From NCBI RefSeq assembly GCF_958979055.1, contig NC_084894.1:26917616-26981615 (forward strand): a DNA stretch of 64,000 nucleotides, given 5' to 3'. This document shows, piece by piece, positions 31,814 to 44,864 of this stretch. A model generated the notes under the pieces. It did no database searches. It was not told the origin of the DNA and saw only the letters and a program-made list of their open reading frames with translations. Positions within the stretch are counted from its first letter, which is position 1. Each line of letters begins with the position of its first letter. Both the position numbers and the translations under genes were made by a program. The DNA comes from Alnus glutinosa. Taxonomy: Eukaryota > Streptophyta > Magnoliopsida > Fagales > Betulaceae.

Positions 31814-32615
31814 TCAATACTGATCATATTCAGATCCAACCAGGACATATTTGAGGGGTTCGATCCAATAGCCTGTCCTGGTCACATTTGGCTCATCAAC
31901 TAGATGGATTCCACACTTCTTCACTTCAATCATGTCCCCAAGATCGATGGACAGCCCTATTTCGTCTCCACTTTCCATCTGAAATTCAACTTGATTAAAT
32001 TTAATCACTCGTGCAAATATATGATCTTCAGAGCTATCAAAATAGTAAATTCTCTTATCCATATATTCATTGTGACGTAGGCTGAAGGACTTTTGGGGGT
32101 TTCTAGTTTTATTACAATGGCCCCGTTTGAAATCCCCTTTCCCTTTCCCTTTCCCTTGGAATTTTTTTTTATGATTGAAAAATAGGATTGATGTGATATA
32201 AAGTTGAAATAATTTATATGAAAAAGTGAGAAAAATTTGTATTGTAGTGAGTTTTTTATTTAAAAAGTAATAAAAAAAGTGTTGATGTGATATAAAATAT
32301 AAAAAAAGTAAGAATAGTTTGAAATTGATATTTTTTGGGAGAAGTGAAGGGAAAGGGAGGGGAGGGGAAGGGGGATTTCAAACGAGGCCAATATCTCCAC
32401 TCAAACCAAACCCGTCGATCATGTAAGTCTCTGGGTGGTGCTTCCTTCCCCTTGTTTCCTGCATAAACAACGCAAACAAGCACCTTGCCGATTTTACCAT
32501 CCCAAGACGAAGGTACACGGAAGGATATTAAAGAACCCATTTCCTGATTGCAAATCCAATCTGGAATCTCACTTCCGGGGAGGCAAAGGCGACCGCTATG
32601 TGTCTTGCACAGCAT
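31814..32615 (-). pseudogene. TNL-3 exon 5: C-JID exon split by a foldback insertion
   Basis: The two ends carry the domain's signatures: 'LCLPGSEIPDWICNQEMG' at the start, and 'MESGDEIGLSIDL' with 'VKKCGIHLVDEP' near the end. Between 'FEWRY' and 'CNKTRN' lies the 271-bp element. Leaving it and one copy of its 3-bp duplication aside, the frame matches TNL-2, which has 'WRFCNKS' at that place. As it stands, translation would run into the element and stop. Confidence 0.88.
32119..32389. mobile_element. Foldback element (MITE) in the TNL-3 C-JID exon
   Basis: Termini 'ggccccgtttgaaat' and 'atttcaaacgaggcc' are inverted repeats extended by C/T-rich and G/A-rich arms. A 3-bp AAT lies on each side (32116-32118 and 32390-32392). 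Three-base duplications are typical of PIF/Harbinger-type elements, although their usual triplet is TWA, so the superfamily is tentative. Confidence 0.8.
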
Positions 32616-32677
32616 CTATTTCAAAAGGAAAAAAAAAAAGAAAAAAAAAAGAAAGAAAGTGTTTACGTACGTCATAA

Positions 32678-32680
<3 letters not shown>

Positions 32681-32708
<28 letters not shown>
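32681..32708 (-). repeat. (CT)n microsatellite in TNL-3 intron 4
   Basis: About 14 CT units on the gene strand, beginning at the donor of a 95-nt intron (32616-32710). Shorter than in TNL-1 or TNL-2. The rest of the intron is a purine-free tract before the acceptor 'tgaaatag'. Confidence 0.95.
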
Positions 32709-32710
32709 AC

Positions 32711-34243
32711 CTGGAGAACACGCTCCCTAAATTCAGGCGATAGATTGTTGCACCTTGCCATGAAAACCTCTGAATCAGGTCGCAAATTCTCCAAACTAAT
32801 CTTAACCAGTTTGGGGCAATTATTAAGGTGAAAACATCGTGGACTCTCGTTCTTCGAAACTGAGATTGTTTCCAATGATGTGCAGTCATTTGCCTCCAAA
32901 AAATGTACTCCTTCGGGGACTGAGATTGATTGAAGAATAGTACACTCATTCAAATACAAATTCAATAATCGAGGAAGGCTTCCGATGCAATCAGGTAGGT
33001 TACGAAAATTGTTCCTTGATAAATTCAACGTGGAGAGTGAAGATGAACATGCAAATTTATTGGGAATGTCACCTTCAGACAAATTGTGCCCGCTAAGATC
33101 TAGTTGTGACAATGAACGAATGGAAAGTAACGAACTTATGGTGTTGGAGTTTTTGGGTGATATCCACGATGAGGATGGTCCTCCACATCCAGACAAGTAT
33201 ACGCTTTCAAGATCCCTCAGACCACCAAACGAGGGTGGTAATTTCTTTATAGCAGTTCCGTTTGCAGAAAGATTCCTCAAAGCCGCCATTCTTCCCAATT
33301 CCTCTGGTAACTCGTCAAGCTTAAAGCACCCGGTCAACACAAGAATTCTAAGAGATTCCAAGTTACAAATGCTGCTTGGAAGATTTGTAAGGTTTTCACA
33401 TCCCATTAAACTCAGGTGAGAGAGTCTTTTTAGATGTTTAATAGAATCGTGAACCTTAACCAACCTTTTACAACCAGTAAGTATCAGTGTCTTCAGACGT
33501 GAGGCTTCTGAGAACTCCGGTGATTCAATGAGATACTCACATTCAAGAAAGGTTGCAAATTCGAGATTCTTCAAAAGACTAAAGGAGAATGGTAGTTACT
33601 TAATAGCAGTTTTGCCTGCATACAACTGCATTAAAGCTGTCATATTTCCCAATTCCTTCGGTAACTTGTCAAGTCTTATGCAGCCAAACAAGTTAAGAGT
33701 TTTAAGGGATTCTAAGTTAGAGATAGTTCTTGGAAGACTGCGAAGTTTCTCGCATCTCCGCAAATCTAGCAAAACAAGTCTTTTTAGAAGTCCAATGGAC
33801 TCATGAACCTCCTCCAACCTTGTACAGCCTTCAAGTATCAAACTCTCTAGATGTGGGGAAGGTAAGAAGTTTGGTAATTCAGTGAGACGGCTGCATCCAG
33901 ATAATGATACAGTTTTGAGATTCCAAAAAACTTTCGTATTCTTCAATTCCAAAGGACTCATTGGACTCATCGGTAATCTTTCAAGGGCGGAGCAGCCAGA
34001 TAAGTCAAGACTTTCAAGAGATTCTAAATTAATAATGCTTCTTGGAAGGTCCTTGAGGTTCGTGCAATTCTTTAAATTCAATGAAACGAGTCTTTTCAAA
34101 TATCCAATGGACTCATGAACCTGAACGAAGCTTGTGCAACCTTCGAGTATTAATATCTCCAATTGTGGGACTTGTGAGAAGTCTGGAGATGTGGTGAGAT
34201 ATTTAGAATTACTAAGATTGAGGACCTTCAAGTTGTTGAATAT
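32711..34243 (-). pseudogene. TNL-3 exon 4: LRR exon with premature stop
   Basis: 1533 nt, in frame with TNL-2 exon 4 from 'IFNNLKVLNLSNSKYLTTSP' through 'LEILILEGCTSFVQVHESIG', with two LRR modules before the stop. The TAA (33598-33596) falls after 'KTAIK', where TNL-2 has 'TAIKQLPSSF', a one-base change from CAA. The same frame continues open past the stop to the exon end ('NLEFATFLECEYLIESPEF...NNFRNLPDCIG'). The donor CAG|GTTCTC is followed by the CT repeat. Confidence 0.88.
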
Positions 34244-34342
34244 CTGTGAAAAAATAAAGAAAATAAAAGTTCTTGTTAACTAGTTATACATTTAACATTA
34301 ATAGAGAAGAAGAAGAAAAAAACACAGTAAGATTTGTCGTAC

Positions 34343-34621
34343 TTTCTTCTTCTCCTCCCAGATTTGTTTGACATTACTATGCTGCATGTCAAGCACAACA
34401 AGATTCTCTAGATGAAAATTTAGTGGTAGAAATTCCAGAGGGCACTTATGCCAACAAAGCCATTTCAGCTCTTTAGAGAGATATTCATAGGATCCCGTGA
34501 GATGTATATCATTGATTTGGAGCAATCTCAAATTCTTCATTTTTTTAAATGCTTCAGTTTTCAAATCTACATTTTCCGGTACATGAAAATTGAAGATGAG
34601 ACCCTCCACTTTTTTCGAACC
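34343..34621 (-). CDS. TNL-3 exon 3: linker and first LRRs
   Basis: 93 codons starting 'GSKKVEGLIFNFHVPENV' and including 'MKNLRLLQINDIHL' and 'LKWLCWHKCPLEFLP'. Closest to TNL-2 exon 3. Phase 0 at both ends. Confidence 0.85.
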
Positions 34622-35021
34622 CTGGCAAAATAGATGGTTGGATTAGCAATGCACATCCTCATCTTGTGTAAAGTTAGAATAACTTTTAACCAGAGTAGGC
34701 TTATATATTCTCACCGTAATTTATTTTTTATTTTTTAAAAATATTAAAGTGATTTGAACATGATTAGAATTGTTTAAAACATGTTGAATGCCATTTTAAA
34801 GTTGTAAACTACCTAACTTTATTCGGAGAAGTTTTGGATTTAAAGACAATCACTTATGAGTTATGTCGTTATATTGATACACTATTCAAACTATGAAGCA
34901 TGCTTGGCAAAAGGCAAATCACTCATGCGTACCTACATAACATGAATATTATATATGTAAGTTCATATTATTATTATTATTATTACTATTATTTATAAGT
35001 AAAAATGCATATGCCTCTTAC

Positions 35022-36114
35022 CGTATGCTTGCGTAGTACATTTAAGACATCCTCGGGAAACCACAACCTGCTCCGTTTTCCTGGATATTTGGGTGATTCT
35101 TCACAAACAATTTCCCGTCCCATATCTCGAATTAGATTATGCATCCTCAACTTGTTTTGGAAATCAATTGTCACAAGTGACCTATCAATGAGAACACGAA
35201 TACCAATATTTGGATAAAACTCACAACCATCAAGTATTTTGATGACATATTCTTTGTCCATATTGATAAAGAAGCATGCAATATCAAGGAATATGTCCTG
35301 ATTATAACGGTCCAATGAATCAAAGCTTATTCTAAGTATTTTCTGAATATCGTGAAGTGGAATTTTTCGTAATTTTTCTAATGTGCTCTGCCATTCAGTA
35401 ATGCTTCTTCCTTCAAGAAAAGAACCCAAAACAACCAAAGCTAATGGAAGTCCTCCCGCATAAACCATTGCTTCAATCGAAAGATCCCAATAATCTTCTT
35501 TTGGATTGGCCATCTTGAAGGCATGCCAACTGAACAGTAGAAGAGACTCCCATTGATTCAATTCTCTGACCTTATATTTTTCATCTGCTCCCAATTGACT
35601 TAATAGATGTTCATCTCTAGTTGTTATAATGATTCTACTTCCTTTACCAAACCATTTTTTTTCGACTAACAATTGTAGTTTTTCAAAGTTATCCACGTCA
35701 TCAAGAATAACAAGAACTTTTTTGCGACGAAGTCTTTCCTCAATCAATTTGATTCCTTTTTCAACATTGTCAATCTTCAAATTTGTTTTCAAGATATCAT
35801 AAAGAAGTTGTTCTTGTAAATGAACTAAACCATTGGGCTTTTCTGAACTTTCTTTAAGGTTTGAAAGAAAACTACTTCCTTCAAATGCAACACATATTTC
35901 GTTGTAGACAGCATTTGCTAGGGTTGTTTTGCCAATTCCACCCATCCCATAGATGCCCACAATGCGAACGTCACTTGTTCCAAGTTTTAATAAAACTTTC
36001 ATCTCTTTAACATGAGAATCTATGCCTATTGGATGCTTGGCAACATTTAAGTGAGTAGGGTTCACTTTACACAAAACTTCTTGAACAATCATCTCAATAA
36101 ATTTTGATTCATAC
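35022..36114 (-). CDS. TNL-3 exon 2: NB-ARC domain
   Basis: 1093 nt, two codons shorter than in the paralogues, with an open frame. P-loop 'GIYGMGGIGKTT', 'VLVILDDVD', 'GSRIIITTRDEHLL', 'GLPLALVVLGSFLEG', 'IFLDIACFFINMDKEY', 'RSLVTIDF' and the MHD-position 'RMHNLIRDMGREIV' (Asn in place of Asp, as in TNL-2). Acceptor 'aatcag', donor ACG|GTAAGA. Confidence 0.9.
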
Positions 36115-36825
36115 CTGATTATTATAGTTCAAATTGAAAATAGAACAATAAATTAGGCACAAGGAAAGAAAAAGAAGAAAGAAAATTATGAGTTATCAAG
36201 GTACCAATTAAAAAGATGTTATCATCACAGGCATTTGAGATTAAGATGTCATATGGCAAGCATGCATCTAAGTTATATCAAACTCATCAAGAATATCATA
36301 CAAGTATATATATTTCTACGTAATTTCTTGTCCTACCCAAATGCCATGCCATAATTTGTTATTTTATTTTATTTTCATGGACAAAGCCATTAACCGTTTT
36401 ATGGAAAGTATGGCAAAAATATCCTCCATTAATTTCAAGTGTATGAGATTTTATCTAAAAGGCAAGACTTAATAATTCTAGAACCGATTTAGTCAGCATG
36501 TACAGGGTATTCGTGGATTTCATTCCCATGAATTTTGTAACATCCAAGAAATTACTAAATGAATTTATAATGATTAAAAAGATTAAATTGAATTAGTGTG
36601 ATAAAATAAATAAGATGTTTCATTTTAGCTTTCTCATTTAAACAAAAAGAAAATGTGGCATTACAAGGAACAACACGTGAGCCCCACTTGAAAGTCCAAG
36701 CAAGTCTTAATTCTTTTTATCTCCCATTTCTCTTTACTCACGTGTTTCCCATTTCCTTGACTTTTTCTCACTTAGAATTTAGAAAGAAAAGCACATACTC
36801 TGTGGAAACCCCTGCTTTTGAAGGA

Positions 36826-36849
36826 GGGGGGGGGGGGGGGGGGGGGGGG
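36826..36849 (+). repeat. Poly-G run of 24
   Basis: An uninterrupted run of G within TNL-3 intron 1. Such runs are rare in AT-rich plant DNA, can form quadruplexes and are prone to length errors in sequencing. Confidence 0.9.
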
Positions 36850-37401
36850 TTGAGATTTTCAAAGGTTTAGGGCAAGATAACGAAAAAGGTTTAGAGCCAG
36901 GACAAAAGTAAAAGACAACTTAAGTCTCCTACCGTCTTTAAGGGGTAGCTTAATCAATTGGGGGCTACGTCTTATGAAGCAGATATTACTAGCTAGTTCG
37001 ATTTCTCCATTTTCTTCTTGTGTGGACATGTCAAAAAAAAAAAAAAAATCTCCTACCAAAACGATTCATGTACCTTAAGTTGAAACGTTGTGTTTTAACT
37101 TTTAACTCATGCTTCAATAAAAATAATAATAATAAAAAAGGCTTTTTTGTTTTTAGTATTGTGAGAATTACGAGAGAAAAAAAAAATGAAAACTAAATCA
37201 TTTAGACATAAATAATATATATATATTTTTTTTTAAAAAAAAAAAGATAAATTCTTTAGATTTTTGAAAAGTTTCAAGTATGTAGTTAATTTTACACTGA
37301 TTTATTTTTAAATAATAAAAATGTCTGTAATCTCTTATATTTAGATTGTTATATTAAATTAATTGTTTATAAATATATATAGTTTTATTACATATTTTAA
37401 T

Positions 37402-38550
37402 TGTAATGTCAAGAAAATTATTTAATAATTAAAGTATAAATTTGAGTAAATAATTAATTAAATTTAATTAGGTGTATTTAAAATGCAAAAGAAATATTTT
37501 ATGTCCAAAAGAAAAGAAAAGAAAAGAAAAAACTAGAAAAGGAAAAATAGAAAATAAATAAGAAAAGAAAAGAAAAGCAAATAAAAAATAAATAAAAGAA
37601 AGAAGAGTCAAAAGAATTTTATTTTTTATTTTTTATTTTTTTTAAAAAAAAAAATGTGGCCTGATGGCCATTTCTTTACATGGCCATTCGGCCATTTAGC
37701 AAATGGCCATGCGGCCATTCAGCAAAAAAAAAAAACCAAAAATGTGAAGTGTGAGGCGCACATGCACCTCACTTAATTAAGCAAAGAAAGGAGGCCGTCA
37801 TCGGACCGTGAGAGAAAAGAAAAAAAAAAATGAAAGGGAGAGTTTTCTTTTAAGGTTTTTCGTACAAGAACTTTGATCTATGAAGATCTAACAGTCCAAT
37901 CTTCGATCCGTTTTCGGAAACATGATCCTTGCACTCGAATCTATGTTTTCACCGATCGTTGTAAGGTAATGGGTTACTTGGAACTTGCTTGAGGCTACCC
38001 AAACCATGTGTTTTGGTTTAGTGAAATTTTATGATACATTGTAAGGTGGTGTCTAAGAGACCTAGTGCTTAAATCCGCGCAGCCAAAATGTTTATACTTT
38101 GGTTGCAGGTTTTGCAAAAATAGATATTGACTCGTCCACCTAATGTATGGGATGCTGTGATTGGCGCACGTCGCGACAATCATAAGTCACGGATTCATGG
38201 GTAGTCCGCATTTAGGTATTTTATTTATGGCTCGTGTCCTACGTGGCGTATGTATTTGTTGAGCCTATATTTTAGTATGAAGTTAATGTAATGTGTTTTA
38301 TAAGCCTTAAATAGATAGACTTGTAAATGACTCTTATTGTTGATAACAATGATGTATTAGATGTAATTCCGCTATTGATATGTGTTCCGCTGCACATTGA
38401 TATTTATATTTCGCTGTGTTAGATGAAACTCTGAATATCAGGTATATGTTATGGAACGTGTACGTTATGTTGGCTGAGCGACACGTAGTCGTGTTACTGT
38501 GAAGATCCGTTTGTTTGTTTTCAAAAAAAAAAAAAAAAAGGGTCGTCACA
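37402..38550 (+). repeat. Left LTR of the gypsy element
   Basis: 1149 bp. Contains repeated, partly palindromic 'ggccat' phrases at about 37659-37720, A-rich tracts, and end blocks shared with the solo LTR at 9031-11544, but lacks that LTR's central 1.3 kb and its minisatellite. Confidence 0.9.
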
Positions 38551-41500
38551 ACTAATGGTATCAGAGCAGTTTAAGTGTAACAAAAGAGCCATAGAAAATC
38601 TTAAAAGCTTTAACAAAGATAGGAAATTAAAATGTAATACTCCATATGCATTACATGAATTTTGTGATGTATATCTTTTGATTTACGTATAATTAGCTTA
38701 CCTCGTACTTTTACATTGTAGGTTAACTTCAATGTGATTGTGCAGAGTATTTCACTTAGACGGGAAACAATTTAAAATAGTTTTCTTAGGTGCATTACAT
38801 AGGTATTGTGATGCATGTAATATTCTTTGCGCAGTATTGTCTATGTGGCATTTCATTGTACAAATAAGGCATGCCGCCTAGACAAGCAATGTCGATACGC
38901 AATGAGAAAGATGATTTCTCAGTGGGTGATTGAGGTGGAAGGGATTTTAGGTATCTCTACCACCCTCTTCTCTCTGTTGAGGGCACAGTTCGTTAGTAGT
39001 GGTTTTAGGCATCCCTCATTGCTGGACCTTCGACCATGAATCATTTGAGTAGAAAATGGTCAATGTCATTGGGAGCTCATGTTTTCTCACCACTGAAGAA
39101 GCAACTTATTGGTTGTGGCTCTAAGTTCGTTGGAGAAGAGGATGCATTTGCGAGCAGCTTTGGTATCACACGGTGCACCAATTGTGGGAAGCCACACTTT
39201 GGTGTATGTGTCGTGTTGAATCACGAGTATTTTTTTTGATGTGGTAGACTTGGCCACTTCGCAAAGCTATGTCCCTCGTTAGCCATTTTAACACGAAGCA
39301 GCTCTAGCGTTGCCCAGTGTAATGTGTGGAGAGCTACACTCGAATGTATGTCAAGGAAGATTTAGGGCACATTGTAAATATGGATGAGGAAGCCATTTCG
39401 CGTGAGATCGCCAACTTGTTGCCACCAAAGTCAAGTACCTTTAGTGGGCAACTATCAGCTGAGACAGTTTGCTCAAGTATAGGGTGCCTACTCACATCGA
39501 ACAATGCTGAAGTCCGTCCAACCGCCGCAAATGTTGTCGATGCTGCCACATGTATTATACATTTATGTTGTAGCATTGTGTGCATTTGGCTTATTAGAGT
39601 TTTATCCATTCACATGTCTCATTATGCACGGTTACATGCATAATGAGTACCAAGTCTTTAAAACCAAAACACATGCGTGACCATTTCCATTGGTGACGCA
39701 TATGGCCACAGTGAACAAGTAGCCGTCGCCTTAGCAATGTATAGGTAAATGCATTGTTAGCTCTAGTGTTTGACATGATGAACTACTGCGTTTAACTTAT
39801 TTAGTTCAGTATGTTAAGTGGTCCACCTATGTCTCATTTGCATGTGTAAGTTATGCAAATTGAGCATTGAACTCTTAGATTAGAACACTTGCGTGGCCAC
39901 TCTTGTTGGTGATGCATTCACTTGTAGGAAATGTGTGGACAATTGTTCCATTGGTGCAAGAGAAAAGACTCTGCCAGCAAAGGTAGCAGTGTTATGCGTA
40001 TAGAGTTCCAATGTTAGCATATTTAGCTTCAACATATAATGTGTTGAATTTTAATGCCATACATATAGGATTTCGATGTTCAACATGCTAAACAATAAAG
40101 CTTACCATGCTAAATTACGATGTTAACTCGTTAGGGCTTTGGTGTCAATTTGGATTTGATTGACGACCAAAGAGTAGAAGTGAATGTAGATAATCACGAG
40201 TGGATAGTTGTATTCCTACCCCATAGTATAGAGAGTTCAAACTTTGTGGGTCTCGTTTGTGAGTTACTCTGCTATCTCTCTCCAACGTTTGACAATGATG
40301 AATGTTCGAGAGTGTACACTTGTGTGTTTGGCTTATGCCTAAGCCAAGTTCAAATCGAGTCCAAGTTGGGAATATCCAGATAGTGCAAATGTTTCCACTA
40401 TAGTCGCGAGTCTATGCGAGGATGCATAGGTTATTGCGTGTTAAACCTAGTGGCAATCCAGGATGAGAATTCCTTATTGAGAATTGATGGTTGATTCAAT
40501 CAACTCTAAGGAGCCTTGATATTCTTGAAGAATGATCTTCTTTCGAGATGCCATTGACTTTTGGTGCGAAAAGTAATGTGCCAAAGTTAGCGATCCATAT
40601 ATGGTATGACCACTACAAATTTTTGGTGATGCCATTTGGATTGACAAATACACCATTGGTATTTATGGACTTGATGAATCAAGCGTGGTACCTAGACATC
40701 TGAATAGTTGAGTGTACCAATGACACGTTAGTTTATTCGACTTGTCGTGTCGAATATGGAAGACACTTAGTATCAGTATTGGAAGTGCTTAGTAAAAGAG
40801 ATTATTCTCCAAGATCATGAGAGGTGAGTTTTGGTTGAGGAAGTGTCATTCTTGGCTCATGCAATGAACAAGAATGAATTCATAGTCAACACGTTAGAAT
40901 GTGAATACGCAATTGCACCTGTGCTTAAACTACCCAGGAAAATTGTTGGGTATGTGACTTGCACAAATTCATCACAATAAGGGTGGATGCACCCTTGTGT
41001 AATAACAAGGATATAGCCTGTGCTACTTATCAACTGTGGATCAGGAATAGCGTCGTTCTTCTCATGTGTTGCAGATGGTAGTTATTATTTATGCTTTACC
41101 ATGTTGTGGGCAATGCCTCTATGGTGAAGTGTGTGGAATTGACATTTAACACCCAAGTCTTGATGCACCCAGGTGTTGAGAGACGTAAGCGTAAGATAAT
41201 AATGATGGCATATTATGCTTGAAGATCTTAATTGCAAGATATCTTAGCGTGCAACTTAAGCCACTGTCATGGCTAAAGCACTAAGTGAAAATCTCTTGAT
41301 GGCAAGATTGACTCTAAGTGTATTTGGAATGTTAGCTCAACGTACCCTCCGCATGCGGACGATCGACTCGAGAGATCTATTTAGACATTTGAGGATATGC
41401 CTAAGTTATGTGTGTGGGAATTCATGGAGTTGGTTATGATACCCGCCATTGGTTGTGACTACTAGTTATGGTAGTTTACAACTACTGATGTTGTATCGCA

Positions 41501-42238
41501 CATGACGCAAACGTTGAATGCCGCTTCATTTGGTGTGAAGTTCGTTTGAAACGATTAGTAAGTCTTGAATTGGTGCATGACTCGAGAGAAGATTGCACTT
41601 GTTCAAGCGGATGTCCAAAGCATAGTAATGACAACAGCTATGTGTACAAACAGCTCCACAAATTTGAGTTTGTATTGGTGATCTTGTATATCGCAAGGTG
41701 TCGCTAATGCGAAATATGTAATGTTTTGGCAGTATGGATGTATTCAATATAGGGATATATTGATATATTGAGTCGTCCCTAGTGTTAAACGCGAGTCCGT
41801 TGTGTAATTGGTCATGATGTCTTCTAATTTTAGCAGGCATCCATGACATTTCCTTGTATTTCTTTGTTTCGAAAGTGATTGAGACCTTATTCTTGTGATG
41901 CGCTTCTTCGTATTCAATGGAAATTGACCTATGAAGAGGTGCAAAACGAGTAATGGTTTGTAAGAAAACACAAAACTCATTTCGTTGATGGGAACTCTAT
42001 GGTGAAATCACGATGTTGAGGAAGCCACATGAGTGCTTGACCGTTAAATGCGGGAGTGATCCCTCATTTTACCGAATAAATTTGGTTATGATTATTATGT
42101 CATACCATTTTCGCGTAAATGTCTCATACAACATGCATATTTGCATGGGTGTTTCTAGTAAAGAATGCATGCTCATATGTGTGTAAAACGATTTAATTTT
42201 TAAATTTCGAGGACGAAATTTTTATAAGGAGAGAATGA
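38551..42238 (+). pseudogene. Gypsy internal region: gag and reverse transcriptase relics
   Basis: A gag zinc-knuckle relic 'CGRLGHFAKLC' starts at 39240, just after 'CTNCGKPHFGVC' in another frame. A reverse transcriptase relic around 40580-40690 reads '[20 protein letters not shown]', the gypsy-type RT block, and then hits stops. No intact protease, integrase or RNase H was seen. The region is non-coding now. Confidence 0.8.
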
Positions 42239-43407
42239 TGTAATGTTCGAAAATTATTTAATAATTAAAGTATAAATTTGAATAAATAATTGATTAAACT
42301 TAATTAGGTGTATTTAAAATGTAAAAGAATATTTTAGGTCCAAAAGAGAAGAAAAAAAATACAAAATAAATAAGAAAATAAAAGAAAAGCAAATAAAAAA
42401 AATAAAAGAAAGAAAAGTCAAAAAGAAGAGTCAAAAGAATAAGTTTTTATTTTTTATTTTTATTTTTTTTTTAAAAAAATGTGACCTGATGGCCATTTCT
42501 TTACATGGCCATTCGGCCATTTAGCAAATGGCCATGCGGCCATTTTAGGAAAGAAGGGCCACACGGCCCTTCAGCGAAAGAAAAAAGGTGAAGTGTGAGG
42601 CGCACATGCACCCCACTTAAAAGAAAAAGAAAGGAGGCAGTCATCATACCGTGAGAGAGAGAAAAAAAAAAAAAAAAAAGAAAAAAAAGAAAAAAAAAGG
42701 AGAGTTTTCTTTAAGGTTTTTCATACAAGAACTTTGATCTATGAAGATCTAACGGTCCAATCTTCGATCCGTCTTCGGAAACGTGATCCTTACACTCGGA
42801 TCTATGTTTTCACCGATCGTTTTAAGGTAATGGGTTACTTGGAACTTGCTTGAGGCTACCCAAACCATGGGTTTTGGTTTAGTGAAATTTTGTGATACAT
42901 TGTAAGGTGGTGTCTAGGAGACTTAGTGCTTAAATCCACGTAGCCAAAACGTTTATACTTTGGTTGTAGGTTTTGCAGATATAGATATTGACTCGTCCAC
43001 CTATCGTATGGGATGCTATGATTGGAGCACATCGCGATAGTTATAAGTCACGGACTCATAGGTAGTCCACATTTAGGTATTTTATTTATGGCTCGTGTCC
43101 TACGTGGCATATGTATTTGTTGAGCCTATATTTTTGTATGTAATTAATGTAATGTGTTTTATAAGTCTTAAATAGATAGACTTGTAAATGACTCTTGTTG
43201 TTGATAACAATGATGTATTAGATGTAATTCCGCTATTGATATGTGTTCCGTTGCACATTGATATTTATATTCCACTGTGTTAGATGGAACTCTGAATATC
43301 AGGTACATGTTATGGAATGTGTACGTTATGTTGGCTGAGCGACACATAGTCGTGCCACTATGAAGATCCGTTTATATGTTTTCAAAAAAAAAAAAAGAGT
43401 CATCACA
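42239..43407 (+). repeat. Right LTR of the gypsy element
   Basis: 1169 bp, colinear with the left LTR but with many substitutions and small indels, for example an extra 'aaagaagggccacacggcccttcagc' block near 42545 and A-tract length changes. Confidence 0.9.
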
Positions 43408-44239
43408 TTAATTGTATGAAATATATGATTGTAGTTAGCTCAAATTGCAGAGAACAACAATGAATTCATTCAGCTCTAGTCAAATTCTAAATGATGTCGT
43501 GTCAAGATAGATTTATCAAATCTACAATAGATCCTTGCTTAAGAACAAAAGTGTCTCATTATCATCTTAATGATAAAGACCAAATCATAACAACACATCT
43601 ATAAACATGAAATTGTCAATCTACATCATAGTTTTTCAAAAACACAATTTGGAAAAACATCATTTTAAAATATGACGAAATCATGCAAGCATGGAGCGAT
43701 CTCAAATATGAAGACTTGTCGAGGACAAATGAATAAATTAATATTTGTTACTTATATTTTTTAATATTTATTTAATTTTTAATTTTTAATTTTGACCCTC
43801 CTAAATCAAAACTTTGACTCCGCCACTGCTAGCAACAAGCAGCAGCCTCTCTTAGATTTTATTTTTTTAAATATAGGGAATCAAATTATTTTTTGCTTGA
43901 TCCCTATTCAAATAAACTCTTATAAGAGCACTAGCAGCAGGTTCCCAACCATTTTCCCTATTTTAGGAAAAATTTAGGGAACCAAACCATTTTTTTTTCC
44001 CTATACAAAAACACTCCACAACAGCTTCCCTTTATCTTTCCCTATATATTAAAATAATATTTTTTTATCTTTTACTTTTTTTTTTTTAATCTTTTTAATT
44101 TCATTGCAGATTCAGAAGCATCTACTTTCCTCCTCCTCTTCTTCTTATTCTTCTTTCTTTTTCTCTCTGAGACTTTTTTTTTTTCTCTTCCGGTTCTCTC
44201 TCAGATATCCCCCAACTCACCCCCTCTCTTCTCCACCTA

Positions 44240-44510
44240 ATCTCTCTTCCTCCACGCACAGCCCACTTCCCAAATCGATCCAGAGCTTGGGGAGCGTCGA
44301 GAGATTAAATAGAGGAATCGGAGGACAGAGAGGGACGATAGCTCGCCTGGGATGGTCCAAAGAGCTGGTTGGCAGCGAGAGAGAGGTTGAAGAGGAAGCG
44401 GAGGGCGGCAGGTGGTCGAGATCCGGCGAAAGTGCGCCTGAGAGATTGAACCCAGAGAGGTCCAGAGCTGTCACGTGGCGGCGGGAGGAGTCGCACAAGT
44501 ATCCGTGAGG

Positions 44511-44512
<2 letters not shown>
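44240..44512 (-). pseudogene. BAM/CLAVATA1-like LRR receptor kinase fragment
   Basis: In one minus frame 'CDSSRRHVTALDLSGFNLSG' and 'ALSPDLDHL', then one frame over 'NLSLAANQLFGP'. This order matches the N-terminal LRR start of BAM1/BAM2-type receptor kinases (shoot-meristem CLE receptors). Only about 90 codons are left, with frameshifts and no signal peptide or kinase. It is embedded in the transposon at 43925-45124. Confidence 0.7.

Positions 44513-44516
<4 letters not shown>

Positions 44517-44572
<56 letters not shown>
44517..44572. repeat. (GA)n microsatellite
   Basis: About 28 GA units next to the receptor-kinase fragment. A second array follows at about 44817-44861. Confidence 0.95.
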
Positions 44573-44575
<3 letters not shown>

Positions 44576-44607
44576 CGGTGGGAAGAAGAAGAAAGAGTCT
44601 TGAATAT

Positions 44608-44815
44608 CTGCTCTGAGTTTGTTTGTTTGGGTTGTAGTGATTTTGTTTGATTTTTGTTTGTTTGATTTTTGGCTGTTCTACAATGGTTCTACCGGAGAAT
44701 GAGAGAGTAGAGGACATGAGAGCTGCTCTGAGTTTGTTTGTTTGGGTTGTAGTGATTTTGTTTGATTTTTGGCTGTTCTACAATGGTTCTACCGGAGAAT
44801 GAGAGAGTAGAGGAC

Positions 44816-44820
<5 letters not shown>
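44608..44820. repeat. Tandem duplication of ~100-114 bp
   Basis: The block 'ctgctctgagtttgtttg...acaatggttctaccggagaatgagagagtagaggacatgaga' occurs twice head to tail. The first copy has about 15 extra bases ('gtttgtttgattttt'). Confidence 0.9.

Positions 44821-44864
<44 letters not shown>

Larger units (their letters stand above)
37402..43407 (+). mobile_element. Ty3/gypsy LTR retrotransposon, degenerate but structurally complete
   Basis: Two LTRs (37402-38550 and 42239-43407) in direct orientation, each starting 'tgtaatgt' and ending 'tcaca'. The exact 5-bp duplication TTAAT lies at 37397-37401 and 43408-43412. The tRNA-Met-type primer site 'tggtatcagagc' begins at 38556. Just before the right LTR come 'ttcgaggacgaaattt' and a purine tract, the usual gypsy 3' signature. 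The interior is about 3.7 kb with no long frame. The LTRs differ at many sites, so the insertion is old. It lies in TNL-3 intron 1, antisense to that gene. Confidence 0.92.

Noticed and set aside
44104..44508. 134-codon plus-strand frame
   Set aside because: It is the antisense of the BAM-like fragment, which reads better on the minus strand; the plus frame has low-complexity Ser and Arg/Glu runs.
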